A stretch of DNA of 64,000 bases from positions 682,001-746,000 of the forward strand of contig JBMNKL010000003.1 of assembly GCA_050952225.1 (NCBI GenBank), in the 5' to 3' direction. Source of the DNA: JBMNKL01 sp050952225. GTDB taxonomy: Bacteria; Bacillota; Clostridia; Acetivibrionales; DTU013. The notes below the pieces were generated by a model, which did not search any database, had not been told where the DNA came from, and saw only the letters and a list, made by a program, of their open reading frames with translations. Below are positions 26,497-36,600 of this stretch, piece after piece. The first letter of the stretch is position 1; each line of letters begins with the position of its first letter. The translations under genes and the position numbers were made by a program.

Positions 26497-29400
26497 CTAC
26501 TCTTCCACTTCTTCCATGGTAAAAGCCTCTATGATATCCTGCATCTTGATATCATTAAACTTTTCTATGGATAAACCGCATTCATACCCTTGCAGCACTT
26601 CTTTGACATCATCCTTAAAGCGCTTAAGCGATGCAAGCTTTCCTTCATAAATAACAACACCGTCCCTTACAACCCTGATGTCACTATTCCTGGTGATTTT
26701 TCCGTCAAGCACATAGCATCCCGCCACTGTTCCGATGCCTGATATCTTGAAGATCTGCCTGACTTCAGTATGCCCTAATACGACTTCTTTAAACTTCGGT
26801 TCAAGCATACCCTTCATGGCGGCTTCCACGTCTTCTATCGCGTCATAAATAACCCTGTAAAGCCGTATATCCACCCCGGCGCTTTTCGCCATATCAGTCA
26901 CATTTGCGCCAGGCCTTACGTTAAAGCCGATAATAATGGCATTTGAAACATCAGCCAGCGTAACATCCGATTCCGTTATCGCTCCCACTCCGCCATGTAT
27001 GACTTTTATCCTGACTTCTTCATTGGACAGCTTTTCAAGCGACTGCTCCACCGCCTCAACGGAGCCCTGGACATCCGCTTTCACAATTACGTTCAACTCT
27101 TTTACCTCGCCTTTTTGTATCTGGTTGAACAGTTCATCCAGCGAGACTTTCGGAGCGGCGTTCAGCTGCTGTTCCTTCAGCTTCATCCTTCTCTTTTCCA
27201 CAAGTTGCTTTGCGGTTTTCTCATCTTCTATCGCGTAAAACACTTCCCCGGCTTCCGGCACTTCCGGAAGGCCCAGTATTTCAACCGGCGTGGAAGGTCC
27301 GGCGTTCTTCACCTGGACTCCCCTGTCATTTATCATTGCCCTTATTCTGCCTACCGTGGTGCCGGTTACAATGGAATCACCGACTTTCAGTGTTCCTCTC
27401 TGGACCATGACCGTGGCCAGGGGACCCCTGTTTTTGTCGAGCTTGGCTTCTATAACTGTGCCCTTTGCCTGCCTGTCCGGGTTGGCTTTCAGTTCAAGAA
27501 TGTCTGCGGTCAGAAGCACCATTTCAAGCAGCTGGTCAATGTTTTCCCTCTTCTTGGCCGATACGTTCACACAAATGACATCTCCGCCCCATTCTTCGGG
27601 AACAAGGCCGTGCTGCATCAGTTCCTGTTTTACTTTATCCGGGTTTGCCCCCGGTTTGTCTATTTTATTTATAGCCACTATTATAGATACATTGGCCGCT
27701 TTAGCATGGTTGATCGCTTCTACGGTTTGCGGCATGACCCCGTCATCCGCCGCTACTACCAGTATTGCGATATCCGTAACCTGCGCTCCCCTGGCTCTCA
27801 TAGCCGTAAAGGCTTCATGGCCGGGAGTATCCAGGAACGTTATATTCCTGTTCTTGACTTTGACCATGTATGCCCCGATATGCTGTGTTATGCCACCGGC
27901 TTCACTTTCAATGACATTTGTAGACCTGATGGCGTCGAGCAATGATGTTTTTCCATGATCCACATGCCCCATAACAACTACTACCGGAGGCCTCGGAACC
28001 AATTTGTCAGGATCGTCCTGCTCTGAATCATCGAAAAGAATATCCTCTTCAGTAATTACAACTTCTTTTTCCGCTTTTACACCAAACTCGTCTGCGATAA
28101 TGGCAGCCGTATCATAGTCTATCTCCTGGTTGAGGGTGGCCATCACACCATAACCCATCAGCTTTTTAATGACTTCCGACGAAGTCTTTTTCAGCGCTTC
28201 GGCCAGTTCTTTGACCGTTATGCTTTCAGGTATTTTTATAGATGTAAGCACGGCTTTAGGCGGAATGTGCTTTTGCGGCTGTGACTTCCCTTTCCTGGGT
28301 CTGCCGGGCCTTTTTTTCTTCAATTCCGTTTCTTCATATAACTCATTGAAAATGAAATCTTCGGAAAGAATCTCGGAAACGCCTTTTTTCCCAGCCAGGC
28401 CGATATTCGTCGGTTTTATCTTCTTACTGGGCTTGCCTTGCTGTGTCCTCGAAATCTCTTTCTTCTGTTCCCTTCTTGCATCTCTTTCCAGGCCTTTGCC
28501 GGCATATTCCCTCCTGCTTTCGCTCCGCTCTTCCTTTTGAACTATTGCCGGATCAGGCTTGGGAATATCAAGCGGTTTGACGGTTTGACGATACCCCTGT
28601 CCGCCCTGAGGCCTTCCTGCCCCTTGCTGCTGCGGCTTGCCAGCCTGCGGTTTGGCGCTCTTGAGTTTCTCTTCCTGCACCACGTCCTCACGGGGTTTTT
28701 CTTCCTGCAACCTGGCGGTTTTTGTTTCTGCGCTCGGTTGCTTTGCAGCCACTTTTCGTTCTTCGGCACCGCCCGCCGGCTTTGCTGCAACCTGTTCCCG
28801 TGCTGCTTCCTTCTTTTCATCTTTTTTTGCTGCGTCCGTTGCAGCGGTAGAAACTTTAGGCTCTTTCAAAGGTTCCGTCCTGACTTTTTCCGCCTGTACC
28901 TTAGCTGTTTCTTTAACAGCCGGTTCGCGGGCTTCACCTTTTACAGCCGGCTTTTTAGCGGAATCAGTTGCCGAAGGCGTACCGCCCTCTTTTGCGGGTG
29001 TTTCCGCTGCTTTCTTTTTACGCTCTTGTTTTTTTATCTCGTTTATATTTATCATATAATCGGGTTTGGTTTTTCTTACAAACCCGGCAAGAAGACCGGT
29101 ATTTGCATCGGCGGTCCTGACGTATTCGCTTTTCCTGTCATACCTGTCTCCGCGCACATCACCTTTACGGTAACCATCCCTTGGCGAATCCCTTCCTTCG
29201 TCCCGGGTGTTTATAATTATTTCCGTAGTCCTGATTATACGGGGGGCTTTTCTCGCATTTTTCTTCACTTCAGGCCTGGGCGGCGCAGGAATTGCCGGGG
29301 CAGCTTTCTTTTCCTCGGCATCATCAGCCTTGTCATCGTGCCTGATAACACCGATATGGTTATACAACGCCTCCAGTTCCTGCTTATCAAGAAGGCTCAT

Positions 29401-29502
29401 ATGGTTTTTTACATTAATATTGATCTCCGCAAGCTTTTCCATCAACCTCTTGCTTGTTGTGTTCAGCTCTTTTGCCAATTCATATACTCTAACTTTTTCC
29501 AA
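26497..29502 (-). CDS. infB: Translation initiation factor IF-2
   Basis: GTPase that places initiator tRNA on the 30S subunit. G1 GHVDHGKTS is near residues 510-518, with DTPGHEAFTAMRARG (G3) and NKIDKP (G4) following. The C-terminal domains end in MQDIIEAFTMEEVEE. At 1001 residues it is long because the N-terminal 420 residues carry a low-complexity Ala/Lys/Glu/Pro/Gln region after the usual IF2-N motif (VRVYELAKELNTTSKRLME). A second IF2-N motif (SITVKELAEALKKTSSEVIK) precedes the G domain. The gene follows the L7Ae-like gene by 2 nt. Confidence 0.97.
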   Translation of the reverse strand: MEKVRVYELAKELNTTSKRLMEKLAEININVKNHMSLLDKQELEALYNHIGVIRHDDKADDAEEKKAAPAIPAPPRPEVKKNARKAPRIIRTTEIIINTRDEGRDSPRDGYRKGDVRGDRYDRKSEYVRTADANTGLLAGFVRKTKPDYMININEIKKQERKKKAAETPAKEGGTPSATDSAKKPAVKGEAREPAVKETAKVQAEKVRTEPLKEPKVSTAATDAAKKDEKKEAAREQVAAKPAGGAEERKVAAKQPSAETKTARLQEEKPREDVVQEEKLKSAKPQAGKPQQQGAGRPQGGQGYRQTVKPLDIPKPDPAIVQKEERSESRREYAGKGLERDARREQKKEISRTQQGKPSKKIKPTNIGLAGKKGVSEILSEDFIFNELYEETELKKKRPGRPRKGKSQPQKHIPPKAVLTSIKIPESITVKELAEALKKTSSEVIKKLMGYGVMATLNQEIDYDTAAIIADEFGVKAEKEVVITEEDILFDDSEQDDPDKLVPRPPVVVVMGHVDHGKTSLLDAIRSTNVIESEAGGITQHIGAYMVKVKNRNITFLDTPGHEAFTAMRARGAQVTDIAILVVAADDGVMPQTVEAINHAKAANVSIIVAINKIDKPGANPDKVKQELMQHGLVPEEWGGDVICVNVSAKKRENIDQLLEMVLLTADILELKANPDRQAKGTVIEAKLDKNRGPLATVMVQRGTLKVGDSIVTGTTVGRIRAMINDRGVQVKNAGPSTPVEILGLPEVPEAGEVFYAIEDEKTAKQLVEKRRMKLKEQQLNAAPKVSLDELFNQIQKGEVKELNVIVKADVQGSVEAVEQSLEKLSNEEVRIKVIHGGVGAITESDVTLADVSNAIIIGFNVRPGANVTDMAKSAGVDIRLYRVIYDAIEDVEAAMKGMLEPKFKEVVLGHTEVRQIFKISGIGTVAGCYVLDGKITRNSDIRVVRDGVVIYEGKLASLKRFKDDVKEVLQGYECGLSIEKFNDIKMQDIIEAFTMEEVEE

Positions 29503-29504
29503 AT

Positions 29505-29831
29505 CTATACACCCCCATGCTCTTTGCCACGGTCTGCGATCATTGCCTTGAGTCGCTCCGCAAACCCCTGGTCTTTGATTGCGATAACAGTTCGCAAATT
29601 CCCCCCTGCAAATTTACCCAGTAATTCTTTTTCGCCGAAACGCATCATGTCTATACTCCTGTAAACGCAAGCGTTCTGAAACTTTTTCACGGTATTCGCC
29701 GAGGCGTCTTCAGATACAATCAAAAGGGACACCTTTCCCAGCTTTAACGCCCTTTCGCAGGCTTCCTCGCCGGCAACCAGCAGTCCTGCCTTTTTGGCCA
29801 GGCTAATAAAAGAGTAAATTCTATCAGCCAT
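29505..29831 (-). CDS. L7Ae-family RNA-binding protein (YlxQ-like)
   Basis: A 108-residue protein of the ribosomal L7Ae/L30e/S12e/Gadd45 family (IYSFISLAKKAGLLVAGEEA, then KVSLLIVSEDASANTVKKF). It probably binds a kink-turn RNA; the target in bacteria is not settled. The ATG at 29831 is preferred because GGAGG lies 7 nt upstream; it overlaps the rnpM stop by 8 nt. An upstream frame to 29849 adds MNWRKA only. Confidence 0.88.
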   Translation of the reverse strand: MADRIYSFISLAKKAGLLVAGEEACERALKLGKVSLLIVSEDASANTVKKFQNACVYRSIDMMRFGEKELLGKFAGGNLRTVIAIKDQGFAERLKAMIADRGKEHGGV

Positions 29832-30102
29832 CGCTTTCCTCCAATTCAAGTCTCAATATATCATAAACGCTGGCGTCAATGTTTGTTTCAAATGCTTTTT
29901 CCAGTTTTCTGCCTTTTTTAGCCTTGTCAAAGCACTGCTTATCCCTGCAGATATACGCGCCCCTTCCAGCCTTTTTTCCGGTAGGGTCCACAAACATTTC
30001 CCCTTCCTTGTTTCTTACTATCCTTAACAATTCCTTTTTGGGTTTCATCTCCTGGCACCCGAGGCACATGCGTAATGGCACCTTTCTGCGCTTCAAGATC
30101 AC
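29824..30102 (-). CDS. rnpM: RNase P modulator RnpM (YlxR)
   Basis: A 92-residue YlxR-fold protein with the family pattern RKVPLRMCLGCQEMKPKKEL, DPTGKKAGRGAYIC. Family members bind the RNA subunit of RNase P and tune its activity. The two CxxC-like cysteine positions are kept. It lies between nusA and the L7Ae-like gene, as in other Firmicutes. Confidence 0.93.
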   Translation of the reverse strand: MILKRRKVPLRMCLGCQEMKPKKELLRIVRNKEGEMFVDPTGKKAGRGAYICRDKQCFDKAKKGRKLEKAFETNIDASVYDILRLELEESDG

Positions 30103-30108
30103 TCACCC

Positions 30109-31491
30109 CTATTCACCGTGCTCGATAGGCTCTCCGGCATCAAGTGCATTTTCTGCATTTTCATATACCATGTCTTTATCATTGTCATCCCCGGCATCCT
30201 CGCCGTTCTCACCGGTAATATCAACATCCTCCCCGGCGGCATCGGTGTCTTCCACGGCAACATCCGTGTCTTCCCCTACGATCCCGACGTCCCCTTCGGC
30301 AACATCGGCGTCCCCGATATTTTCCGCGGCGTCCTCAACGTATTCTTCTTCATATTCATATTCCGCGCCTGGATCTTCATCCTCGTAATCATAATCATTG
30401 CTGTCCGGGTCATAATCATCGTCATTGTCTATATTGAACATCTGCCTTTCGATAGCCTCCCTCAGCTGCGATTCGCTCTTTATATCTATCTTCCAGCCGG
30501 TAAGCTTTGCTGCCAGCCTTGCGTTCTGACCTTCCTTTCCTATGGCGAGGGACAGCTGAAAATCAGGCACGATAACCCTGGCCGACCTTTCTTCCTCATT
30601 GATGTCGACCCTTATAACTTTCGCGGGACTCAGGCTGCTGGAAATATACTCCTCAATATTGCTGCTCCATTTAATTATATCGATTTTTTCGCCCCTGAGT
30701 TCATCAACAATAGCCTGGACCCTGGTACCTTTTTGCCCTACGCAGGCACCCACGGGATCGACATTCGGGTCTTTCGAATAAACCGCAATCTTTGTCCTTG
30801 AGCCGGCCTCCCTGGAAATACTTTTGATCTCGACCGTCCCGTCATGGATTTCCGGCACCTCAAGTTCAAAAAGCCTTTTAACCAGCCCCGGATGAGTCCT
30901 GGAAACCATAACCTGGGGCCCTTTTGTCGTTTTCTTCACTTCTACTATATATGTTTTTATCCTGTCGTTAAACCTGTATTCCTCACTGGCTACCTGCTCG
31001 GACGGAATCATGACGGCCTCCGTTCTGCCCAGGTCAACGATTACATTCTTCCTGTCGCTTCTCTGGATTATCCCGGTTACAATATCGCCTTCTTTATTAT
31101 AGAATTCATCATAAATTATGGATCGCTCAGCCTCGCGAATCCTCTGCATGACAACCTGTTTCGCCGTCTGGGCGGCAATCCTTCCAAACTTTCTTGGAGT
31201 AACTTCTATTTCGGCAATATCGTCCTCCTCGTATTTGCTGTCTATCTTTTTCGCGTCCTCGACAGATATCTCTCCGCTGTCATTTCCAGGCGCGGATGTG
31301 ACCTTTTTAAGTGCAAATACTTTCACCTCGCCACTTTCAGGATCAATGGTAATCTTAACATTCTGCGTAGAACCGAAGTTCTTTTTGTAAGCCGAAACCA
31401 ACGCGGCTTCAATTGCTTCAATTAATGTTGCCTTATCAATACCTCTTTCTTTTTCCAGTTGATCCAGTGCCTGAATCAATTCCGCGCTCAT
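30109..31491 (-). CDS. nusA: Transcription termination/antitermination factor NusA with acidic tail
   Basis: Binds RNA polymerase and RNA to control pausing and termination. Residues 1-130 form the N-terminal domain, 135-199 the S1 domain, 230-297 the first KH domain (GACVGQKGTRVQAI) and 303-345 the second (AIGKEGQNARLAAKL). The remaining 105 residues are an extreme Asp/Glu-rich tail with repeats of the kind GEDTDVAVEDTDAAGEDVD. Normal Firmicutes NusA ends near residue 350-380. The tail is not an E. coli-type AR domain. It follows rimP by about 110 nt. Confidence 0.96.
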   Translation of the reverse strand: MSAELIQALDQLEKERGIDKATLIEAIEAALVSAYKKNFGSTQNVKITIDPESGEVKVFALKKVTSAPGNDSGEISVEDAKKIDSKYEEDDIAEIEVTPRKFGRIAAQTAKQVVMQRIREAERSIIYDEFYNKEGDIVTGIIQRSDRKNVIVDLGRTEAVMIPSEQVASEEYRFNDRIKTYIVEVKKTTKGPQVMVSRTHPGLVKRLFELEVPEIHDGTVEIKSISREAGSRTKIAVYSKDPNVDPVGACVGQKGTRVQAIVDELRGEKIDIIKWSSNIEEYISSSLSPAKVIRVDINEEERSARVIVPDFQLSLAIGKEGQNARLAAKLTGWKIDIKSESQLREAIERQMFNIDNDDDYDPDSNDYDYEDEDPGAEYEYEEEYVEDAAENIGDADVAEGDVGIVGEDTDVAVEDTDAAGEDVDITGENGEDAGDDNDKDMVYENAENALDAGEPIEHGE

Positions 31492-31604
31492 ATTTTTACC
31501 TCCTATATCCCATTACCGGAAATATTCGCATAAATCCCGATAATAACATCCTATGACTTCACAAAACGGTTTTAAATATTCAAAGCATTGCTGCGCATTG
31601 CTGC

Positions 31605-32066
31605 TCAAAGCCTGATAATCCTCCTGACGATGGCGGCGTCTTTTCTTTCAAAGCCCATTTCAATACCGTCATCAGTCTTTATTTCTATAATATCCCCATT
31701 CAAACCCAACAACTCGCCCTCGAATACTTTCTTGCCGTTAATTGGCTGATACAGTTTTACTTCTACCGTTTCTCCCTTGAACCGTTCAAAGTGGCGTTCG
31801 TTTTTTAAAGGCATTTCGCCCGGGGACGAAACCTCCAGTATATAGCTTTGCCTGATTGGATCAGCTTCGTCCAGCTTGACGCTCAACTGTTCGCTGACAG
31901 CCTGGCAATCGTCGATGGTAATTCCGCCGGGCTTATCAATGTACACTCTCAGGTACCAGTTGGCGCCCTCTTTCAGGAACTCCACACCCACCAGTTCAAA
32001 CGACAGCGAATCTACAATAGGCTGCGCAAGCTCCTCAGTTATATCCACCACGCTTTTTCTCGCCAT
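31605..32066 (-). CDS. rimP: Ribosome maturation factor RimP
   Basis: Assists 30S assembly. The ATG at 32066 (MARKSVVDITEELAQPIVDS) gives 153 residues, the usual size; GGAG lies 11 nt upstream. Motifs include LRVYIDKPGGITIDDCQAVS and LEVSSPGEMPLKNERHFERF. Most RimP proteins read SPGLDRPL at this last place, so one residue is missing and the conserved Asp-Arg is replaced by Glu-Met. This may be natural variation or a local sequence error. It heads the nusA-infB operon. Confidence 0.93.
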   Translation of the reverse strand: MARKSVVDITEELAQPIVDSLSFELVGVEFLKEGANWYLRVYIDKPGGITIDDCQAVSEQLSVKLDEADPIRQSYILEVSSPGEMPLKNERHFERFKGETVEVKLYQPINGKKVFEGELLGLNGDIIEIKTDDGIEMGFERKDAAIVRRIIRL

Positions 32067-32109
32067 AGGGCTGCTCGCTCCATTCACTATATTTAATAAC
32101 GTAAAGACA

Positions 32110-32132
32110 AAGAGTGGGGTTGGCCCACTCTT
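32110..32132 (-). ncRNA. Leader hairpin of the rimP-nusA operon
   Basis: On the minus strand AAGAGTGGG (32124-32132) and CCCACTCTT (32110-32118) form a perfect 9-bp stem with a 5-nt loop, followed by TTGTCTTTA. It lies in the 5' leader between the promoter and rimP. The position suits an attenuator, perhaps sensed by NusA itself, but that is inference. Confidence 0.6.
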
Positions 32133-32161
32133 CGCCAAAATCAATATGCTTAACCGATAGT

Positions 32162-32190
32162 ATTATAACACGATATATTTTTTTTATCAA
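32162..32190 (-). promoter_or_regulatory. Consensus sigma-A promoter for rimP-nusA-infB operon
   Basis: On the minus strand TTGATA (32185-32190) and TATAAT (32162-32167) are spaced by exactly 17 nt, a near-perfect vegetative promoter. It starts just after the end of polC. Confidence 0.85.
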
Positions 32191-32231
32191 TGATTTTATT
32201 TCGGCGGCAGTTCCGGCGGGTTCTGAAGGAA

Positions 32232-35200
32232 CTAGAACAAGCTTACCTGGCTGCTTTCCGGGATACCGTCCAGGCATCCGTTTTCCTGCAAAATCTCGAT
32301 AACAGTTTTGCTGACCCTGGCGCGTATCTTCAAGTCGTCAACCGAAACAAACCTGCCCTGGGAACGCGCTTCCGCGATCGATGCCGCCGCGGTTGCCCCA
32401 AGCCCTGGCAGCGACATGAGCGGCGGCCTGATACGATCCTCTTCTATCAGGAATTTAACAGCGTCCGATTTATACAGGTCGACGGGTAAAAACCCGATAC
32501 CCCTGGCATACATTTCATTCACGACTTCCAGGATCGTCAGGATGTTCCTTTCCCTGGCAGAAACGTTATTGCCCGCTTTTTCAAGCTGTTCAATCAGTCT
32601 CTCGACCTTTTCTTTTCCGTGTATCATCAGCGCGGCATCAAATTCATCCGCCCTGACGGTGAAATAAGCCGCATAAAATTCCTTCGGGTAATAAACCTTG
32701 AACCATCCTATCCTTATCGCATTCAGCACATATGCCGCCGCATGCGCCTTTGGAAACATGTACTTGATCTTTTTACAGGATTCTATATACCATTCCGGGA
32801 CAGAGTGTTTCCTCATTTCTTCCTCGTACTCCTGCTTAAGGCCTCTGCCCTTCCTTACATCCTCCATTATCTTAAACGCAACATTCGGTTCAAGCCCCTT
32901 GTACACAAGGTAAACCATGATATTGTCCCTTGTCCCTATAACTTCCGATATGCTGCAAACACCGTTTTTAACCAGATCCTGCGCATTGTTGAGCCAGACG
33001 TCCGTGCCGTGCGACAGGCCGCTTATCTGCAGAAGGTCCGAAAATGTAGCCGGCTTGGTATCAAGAAGCATCTGCCTGACAAATTTTGTCCCAAACTCGG
33101 GCAAAGCAATCGTGCCTACCTCGCAGCCGATATCCTCCGGGGTCACTCCAAGCGGCTCGGTGGACAAAAACAACTGCATCACTTTTTCGTCATTGACAGG
33201 AACGTCGCTTATGTCAACGCCGGTCAGGTCCCCCAGCATCTTTATCATGGTCGGGTCGTCATGCCCTAGGATGTCCAGCTTAAGTATCGTATCATGAAGC
33301 GAATGGAAGTCGAAATGGGTAGTTATAATATCGGATTCCGTATCATCCGCAGGCCTCTGTATCGGTGTGAAATCATACACTTCCTTCCCGTCCGGAATAA
33401 CAATGATGCCGCCGGGATGCTGTCCGGTCGTCCTTTTAACACCGGTACAACCCCTCACCAGCCTGTTGATCTCGGCATTGGTGGTAACAATACCCTTTTC
33501 ATCGATATACTTTTTTACAAAACCGTACGCGGTTTTCTCCGCTATTGACGCAATTGTTCCTGCCCTGAACACATTTCCTTTTCCGAAAAGCACTTCCATG
33601 TATTTATGCGCGTGCGGCTGATACTCGCCAGAAAAATTCAGGTCGATATCAGGAGCCTTTTCTCCCTCGAACCCAAGAAACGTTTCAAATGGTATGTTTT
33701 GCCCATCTCCTTTAAGCGGCGCGCCGCACTTCGGGCAATCCTTGGCGGGCAGGTCAAAACCCGACCCTGCCGAACCGTCGGTTATAAACTCGGAGTATTG
33801 GCATTTCCCGCAAATGTAATGGGGCGGAAGCGGGTTAACCTCTGTTATTCCTGACATTGTAGCCACGAGAGAAGAGCCGACGGAGCCCCGGGAGCCTACG
33901 ATATAGCCGCTTTCATTGGACTTTGCAACCAATTTCTGCGCTACAACATACATTACGGCAAAGCCGTTTTTTATGATTGAAGTCAGTTCCTTTTCAAGCC
34001 TTGCGGACACTATTTCCGGGAGCGGATTACCGTATACTTCATGGGCTTTCTTATATGCAAGCGTCTCGATTTCCTGCTCCGCCCCTTCAATTTTCGGCGG
34101 ATAGGTCCCCGGCGGTATTGGCGATATCTCTTCCACCATGTCTGCAATTATATTTGTGTTTTTTACAACAACTTCATAGGCCTTTTCTTCACCAAGATAG
34201 GCGAACTCTTCAAGCATCTCGTCAGTCGTCCGGAAATATAACGGAGCCTGCCTGTCTGCGTCTTCATAACCCTGTCCGAACATGAGTATCCGCCTGAATG
34301 CTTCATTGTGCGGGTCCATGAAATGAACATCGCACGTGGCAACAACAGGTTTCCCGAGTTTTTCTCCAAGCCTTACAATTCTCATGTTAAGTTCCTTCAG
34401 TTGCTCCAGGTCACGTACTGCTCCTTCTTCTATCAGGAACTCGTTATTGCCCAGAGGCTGTATCTCAAGGTAATCATAAAACGTGGCTATTTTTTCGATA
34501 TCTTCGTCGCTCATACCGCCAATCATCGCCCTGAACAATTCTCCCGACTGGCATGCGCTTCCCACGATAATCCCTTCACGGTATTCATTAAGAAGGGCTT
34601 TGGGGACCCTCGGTCTTTTATAGAAGTATTTAAGGTGAGATTCCGATATGATCCTGTATAGGTTTTTCAAACCGGTACCGTTTTTAACAAGCAATATTGC
34701 ATGGTATGATTCGCCTCTTTGATTATAAAAACGCCCGGACAATACCTTATCAATATCATTAAGGCTTGACACCGTTTTTTCGCGAAGTATCGCAAAACAT
34801 TTCACAAGTATCGAAGCCGTGGCCATGGCATCGTCTACAGCCCTGTGATGCCTTGCAAGCTTGACGCCGAGATGCCGCGCAACATTGTCAAGCCTGTGCC
34901 TGTCCAGTTCCGGGAACAGTTTTCTGCTCAACTCAAGCGTATCAACGATAATATTGTCAAACTTCATGCCAAGAGCCTGCAACCCGTATTTTATAAACCC
35001 GGTGTCAAATGACGCGTTGTGTGCTGCCACCGGTGAATCCCCAACAAATTCAAGAAAACCGGCAAGTGCTTGTTCGATGGAGGGCGCGTCAGTAACCATC
35101 GAATCGTTTATTCCTGTCAGCCTTGTTATATGTGCCGGTATCGGAATGCCTGGATTTACAAAAGTACTGAAAGTATCGCCAATCTCCCCGTTTATCACCT

Positions 35201-36548
35201 TGACGGCGCCAATCTCGATGATTTTATCCCTTATGGCGTGCAATCCGGTAGTCTCTATGTCGAATACGACAAACTCCCCGTCAAGCGGGTAGTCATCCTG
35301 CTTTTCGCCGCCCCTGGCTACAACCTGGGGCTCGTCATTCATGAGGTAACACTCGACCCCGTATATTATTTTAACCCCGAACTTTTTGCCTGCACTACAG
35401 GCATCCGGAAAAGCCTGCACCACACCATGGTCCGTGATGGCAACAGCCTTGTGTCCCCACTGCCCGGCCCGTTCCACGAGCTTCTCCACCGGTGTGACGG
35501 CATCCATGGCGCTCATTTGCGTATGCAGATGCAGTTCAACCCTTTTGTTTTCTGCTTCATCAGTCCTGGTCCATGGTTCAGACCTGAGTATGTCTGACGC
35601 CATAACAACCGGTTCCTGCGCATACCTGTCAAACCGGACCTCACCCTTCACCTTGAAAAACAGGCCTTCTTTTATTTGCCCGCACCTGGTTTCGTATTCT
35701 TTTGCCGGTATAAAAAACTTTACGGTGAGGGAGCTGGTGTAATCGGTTATATCAAAAGCGCACAAGTAACGGTTCCCGCGAATCTCCCTGAATACAACGT
35801 TGAAGATTTCTCCCTGTATCGCGATTTTGCCGGAATCCTGCGTTACCTCGTTCATTTTCACAATGGCGTCACTAAATTCCTTGCCCAGTACTATTTCAAG
35901 CGTCCTTGAACCCTCTCCGCCGGACTCTTTTCTTCGCTTTCTCCCGGCGCTCTTTTTCCGGACAGGTGACGCATCCTCCGCCGTAACAGGTTTGAGTATG
36001 CGCGCTTCCTCGTTTTCTTTGAATTCGGCGTATTCCTCCCTGTAATCCTGGTCAATCTCGCAATCCGAAAAACTTACGCTTATTTTAGTATCAAAAGCAT
36101 TCCGCAGGATCTCCCCGATCATTTTGTCGCACCCATGAGACCTCAGCACTGCGCTTCCGCCGTTCGAAAGTCTCACATCAAGGCGTCCGCCCGAGAACTC
36201 CCAGCCGCAATTGTCAAGTATGCCCCGGCTCGATGCGACATTAGCGTTTACAATATATACGATACTATCCCAATAGCTTTTTATTATTTCAGCCAAAGGC
36301 AAATCAACTTTAAACTTGAGGTCGATTTCAACAGCAATTAAAAAAGCCGTCGAAAGCGCCGACTCAACGCGTTCAACAGCCCGGGCGGGTATGATTTTCC
36401 CCGAAACGGCCTTGATTACCAGTTTCTTTGCCTTTTTATACAGCCTCAGTTTTTTTATTTCGACCCCTTCAAAAAATTCCTGCGCTTCGTTGTAAAGCTT
36501 TGACCCGAATGCTTCGAGAAAGCTTTTACCGGCTGCAGTTTCCAACAT
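32232..36548 (-). CDS. polC: DNA polymerase III alpha subunit, PolC type
   Basis: The replicative polymerase of low-GC Gram-positive bacteria, with its own proofreading exonuclease. Domain order: N-terminal domain, OB fold (about 230-320), PHP domain starting at VELHLHTQMSAMDAVTPVEK near residue 335 and interrupted by the DEDDh exonuclease (FDIETTGLHAIRDKIIEIG near 427, HNASFDTGFI, HHRAVDDAMA). The rest of PHP follows, then a zinc-binding section (CGKCQYSEF and CPKCG) and the polymerase palm (PDIDLNFSGEYQ). At 1438 residues it has normal length and no frameshift. It lies downstream of ispG and upstream of the rimP promoter. Confidence 0.98.
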   Translation of the reverse strand: MLETAAGKSFLEAFGSKLYNEAQEFFEGVEIKKLRLYKKAKKLVIKAVSGKIIPARAVERVESALSTAFLIAVEIDLKFKVDLPLAEIIKSYWDSIVYIVNANVASSRGILDNCGWEFSGGRLDVRLSNGGSAVLRSHGCDKMIGEILRNAFDTKISVSFSDCEIDQDYREEYAEFKENEEARILKPVTAEDASPVRKKSAGRKRRKESGGEGSRTLEIVLGKEFSDAIVKMNEVTQDSGKIAIQGEIFNVVFREIRGNRYLCAFDITDYTSSLTVKFFIPAKEYETRCGQIKEGLFFKVKGEVRFDRYAQEPVVMASDILRSEPWTRTDEAENKRVELHLHTQMSAMDAVTPVEKLVERAGQWGHKAVAITDHGVVQAFPDACSAGKKFGVKIIYGVECYLMNDEPQVVARGGEKQDDYPLDGEFVVFDIETTGLHAIRDKIIEIGAVKVINGEIGDTFSTFVNPGIPIPAHITRLTGINDSMVTDAPSIEQALAGFLEFVGDSPVAAHNASFDTGFIKYGLQALGMKFDNIIVDTLELSRKLFPELDRHRLDNVARHLGVKLARHHRAVDDAMATASILVKCFAILREKTVSSLNDIDKVLSGRFYNQRGESYHAILLVKNGTGLKNLYRIISESHLKYFYKRPRVPKALLNEYREGIIVGSACQSGELFRAMIGGMSDEDIEKIATFYDYLEIQPLGNNEFLIEEGAVRDLEQLKELNMRIVRLGEKLGKPVVATCDVHFMDPHNEAFRRILMFGQGYEDADRQAPLYFRTTDEMLEEFAYLGEEKAYEVVVKNTNIIADMVEEISPIPPGTYPPKIEGAEQEIETLAYKKAHEVYGNPLPEIVSARLEKELTSIIKNGFAVMYVVAQKLVAKSNESGYIVGSRGSVGSSLVATMSGITEVNPLPPHYICGKCQYSEFITDGSAGSGFDLPAKDCPKCGAPLKGDGQNIPFETFLGFEGEKAPDIDLNFSGEYQPHAHKYMEVLFGKGNVFRAGTIASIAEKTAYGFVKKYIDEKGIVTTNAEINRLVRGCTGVKRTTGQHPGGIIVIPDGKEVYDFTPIQRPADDTESDIITTHFDFHSLHDTILKLDILGHDDPTMIKMLGDLTGVDISDVPVNDEKVMQLFLSTEPLGVTPEDIGCEVGTIALPEFGTKFVRQMLLDTKPATFSDLLQISGLSHGTDVWLNNAQDLVKNGVCSISEVIGTRDNIMVYLVYKGLEPNVAFKIMEDVRKGRGLKQEYEEEMRKHSVPEWYIESCKKIKYMFPKAHAAAYVLNAIRIGWFKVYYPKEFYAAYFTVRADEFDAALMIHGKEKVERLIEQLEKAGNNVSARERNILTILEVVNEMYARGIGFLPVDLYKSDAVKFLIEEDRIRPPLMSLPGLGATAAASIAEARSQGRFVSVDDLKIRARVSKTVIEILQENGCLDGIPESSQVSLF

Positions 36549-36600
36549 TTGTGCATTCCCTTTCTAAACGGTTTTTTCTTTCTGTGTAAACTAACCTTTT

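Noticed and set aside
28438..29664. 408-codon open frame on the plus strand
   Set aside because: Runs antisense to infB through its low-complexity N-terminal coding region; no SD and no family-like sequence.
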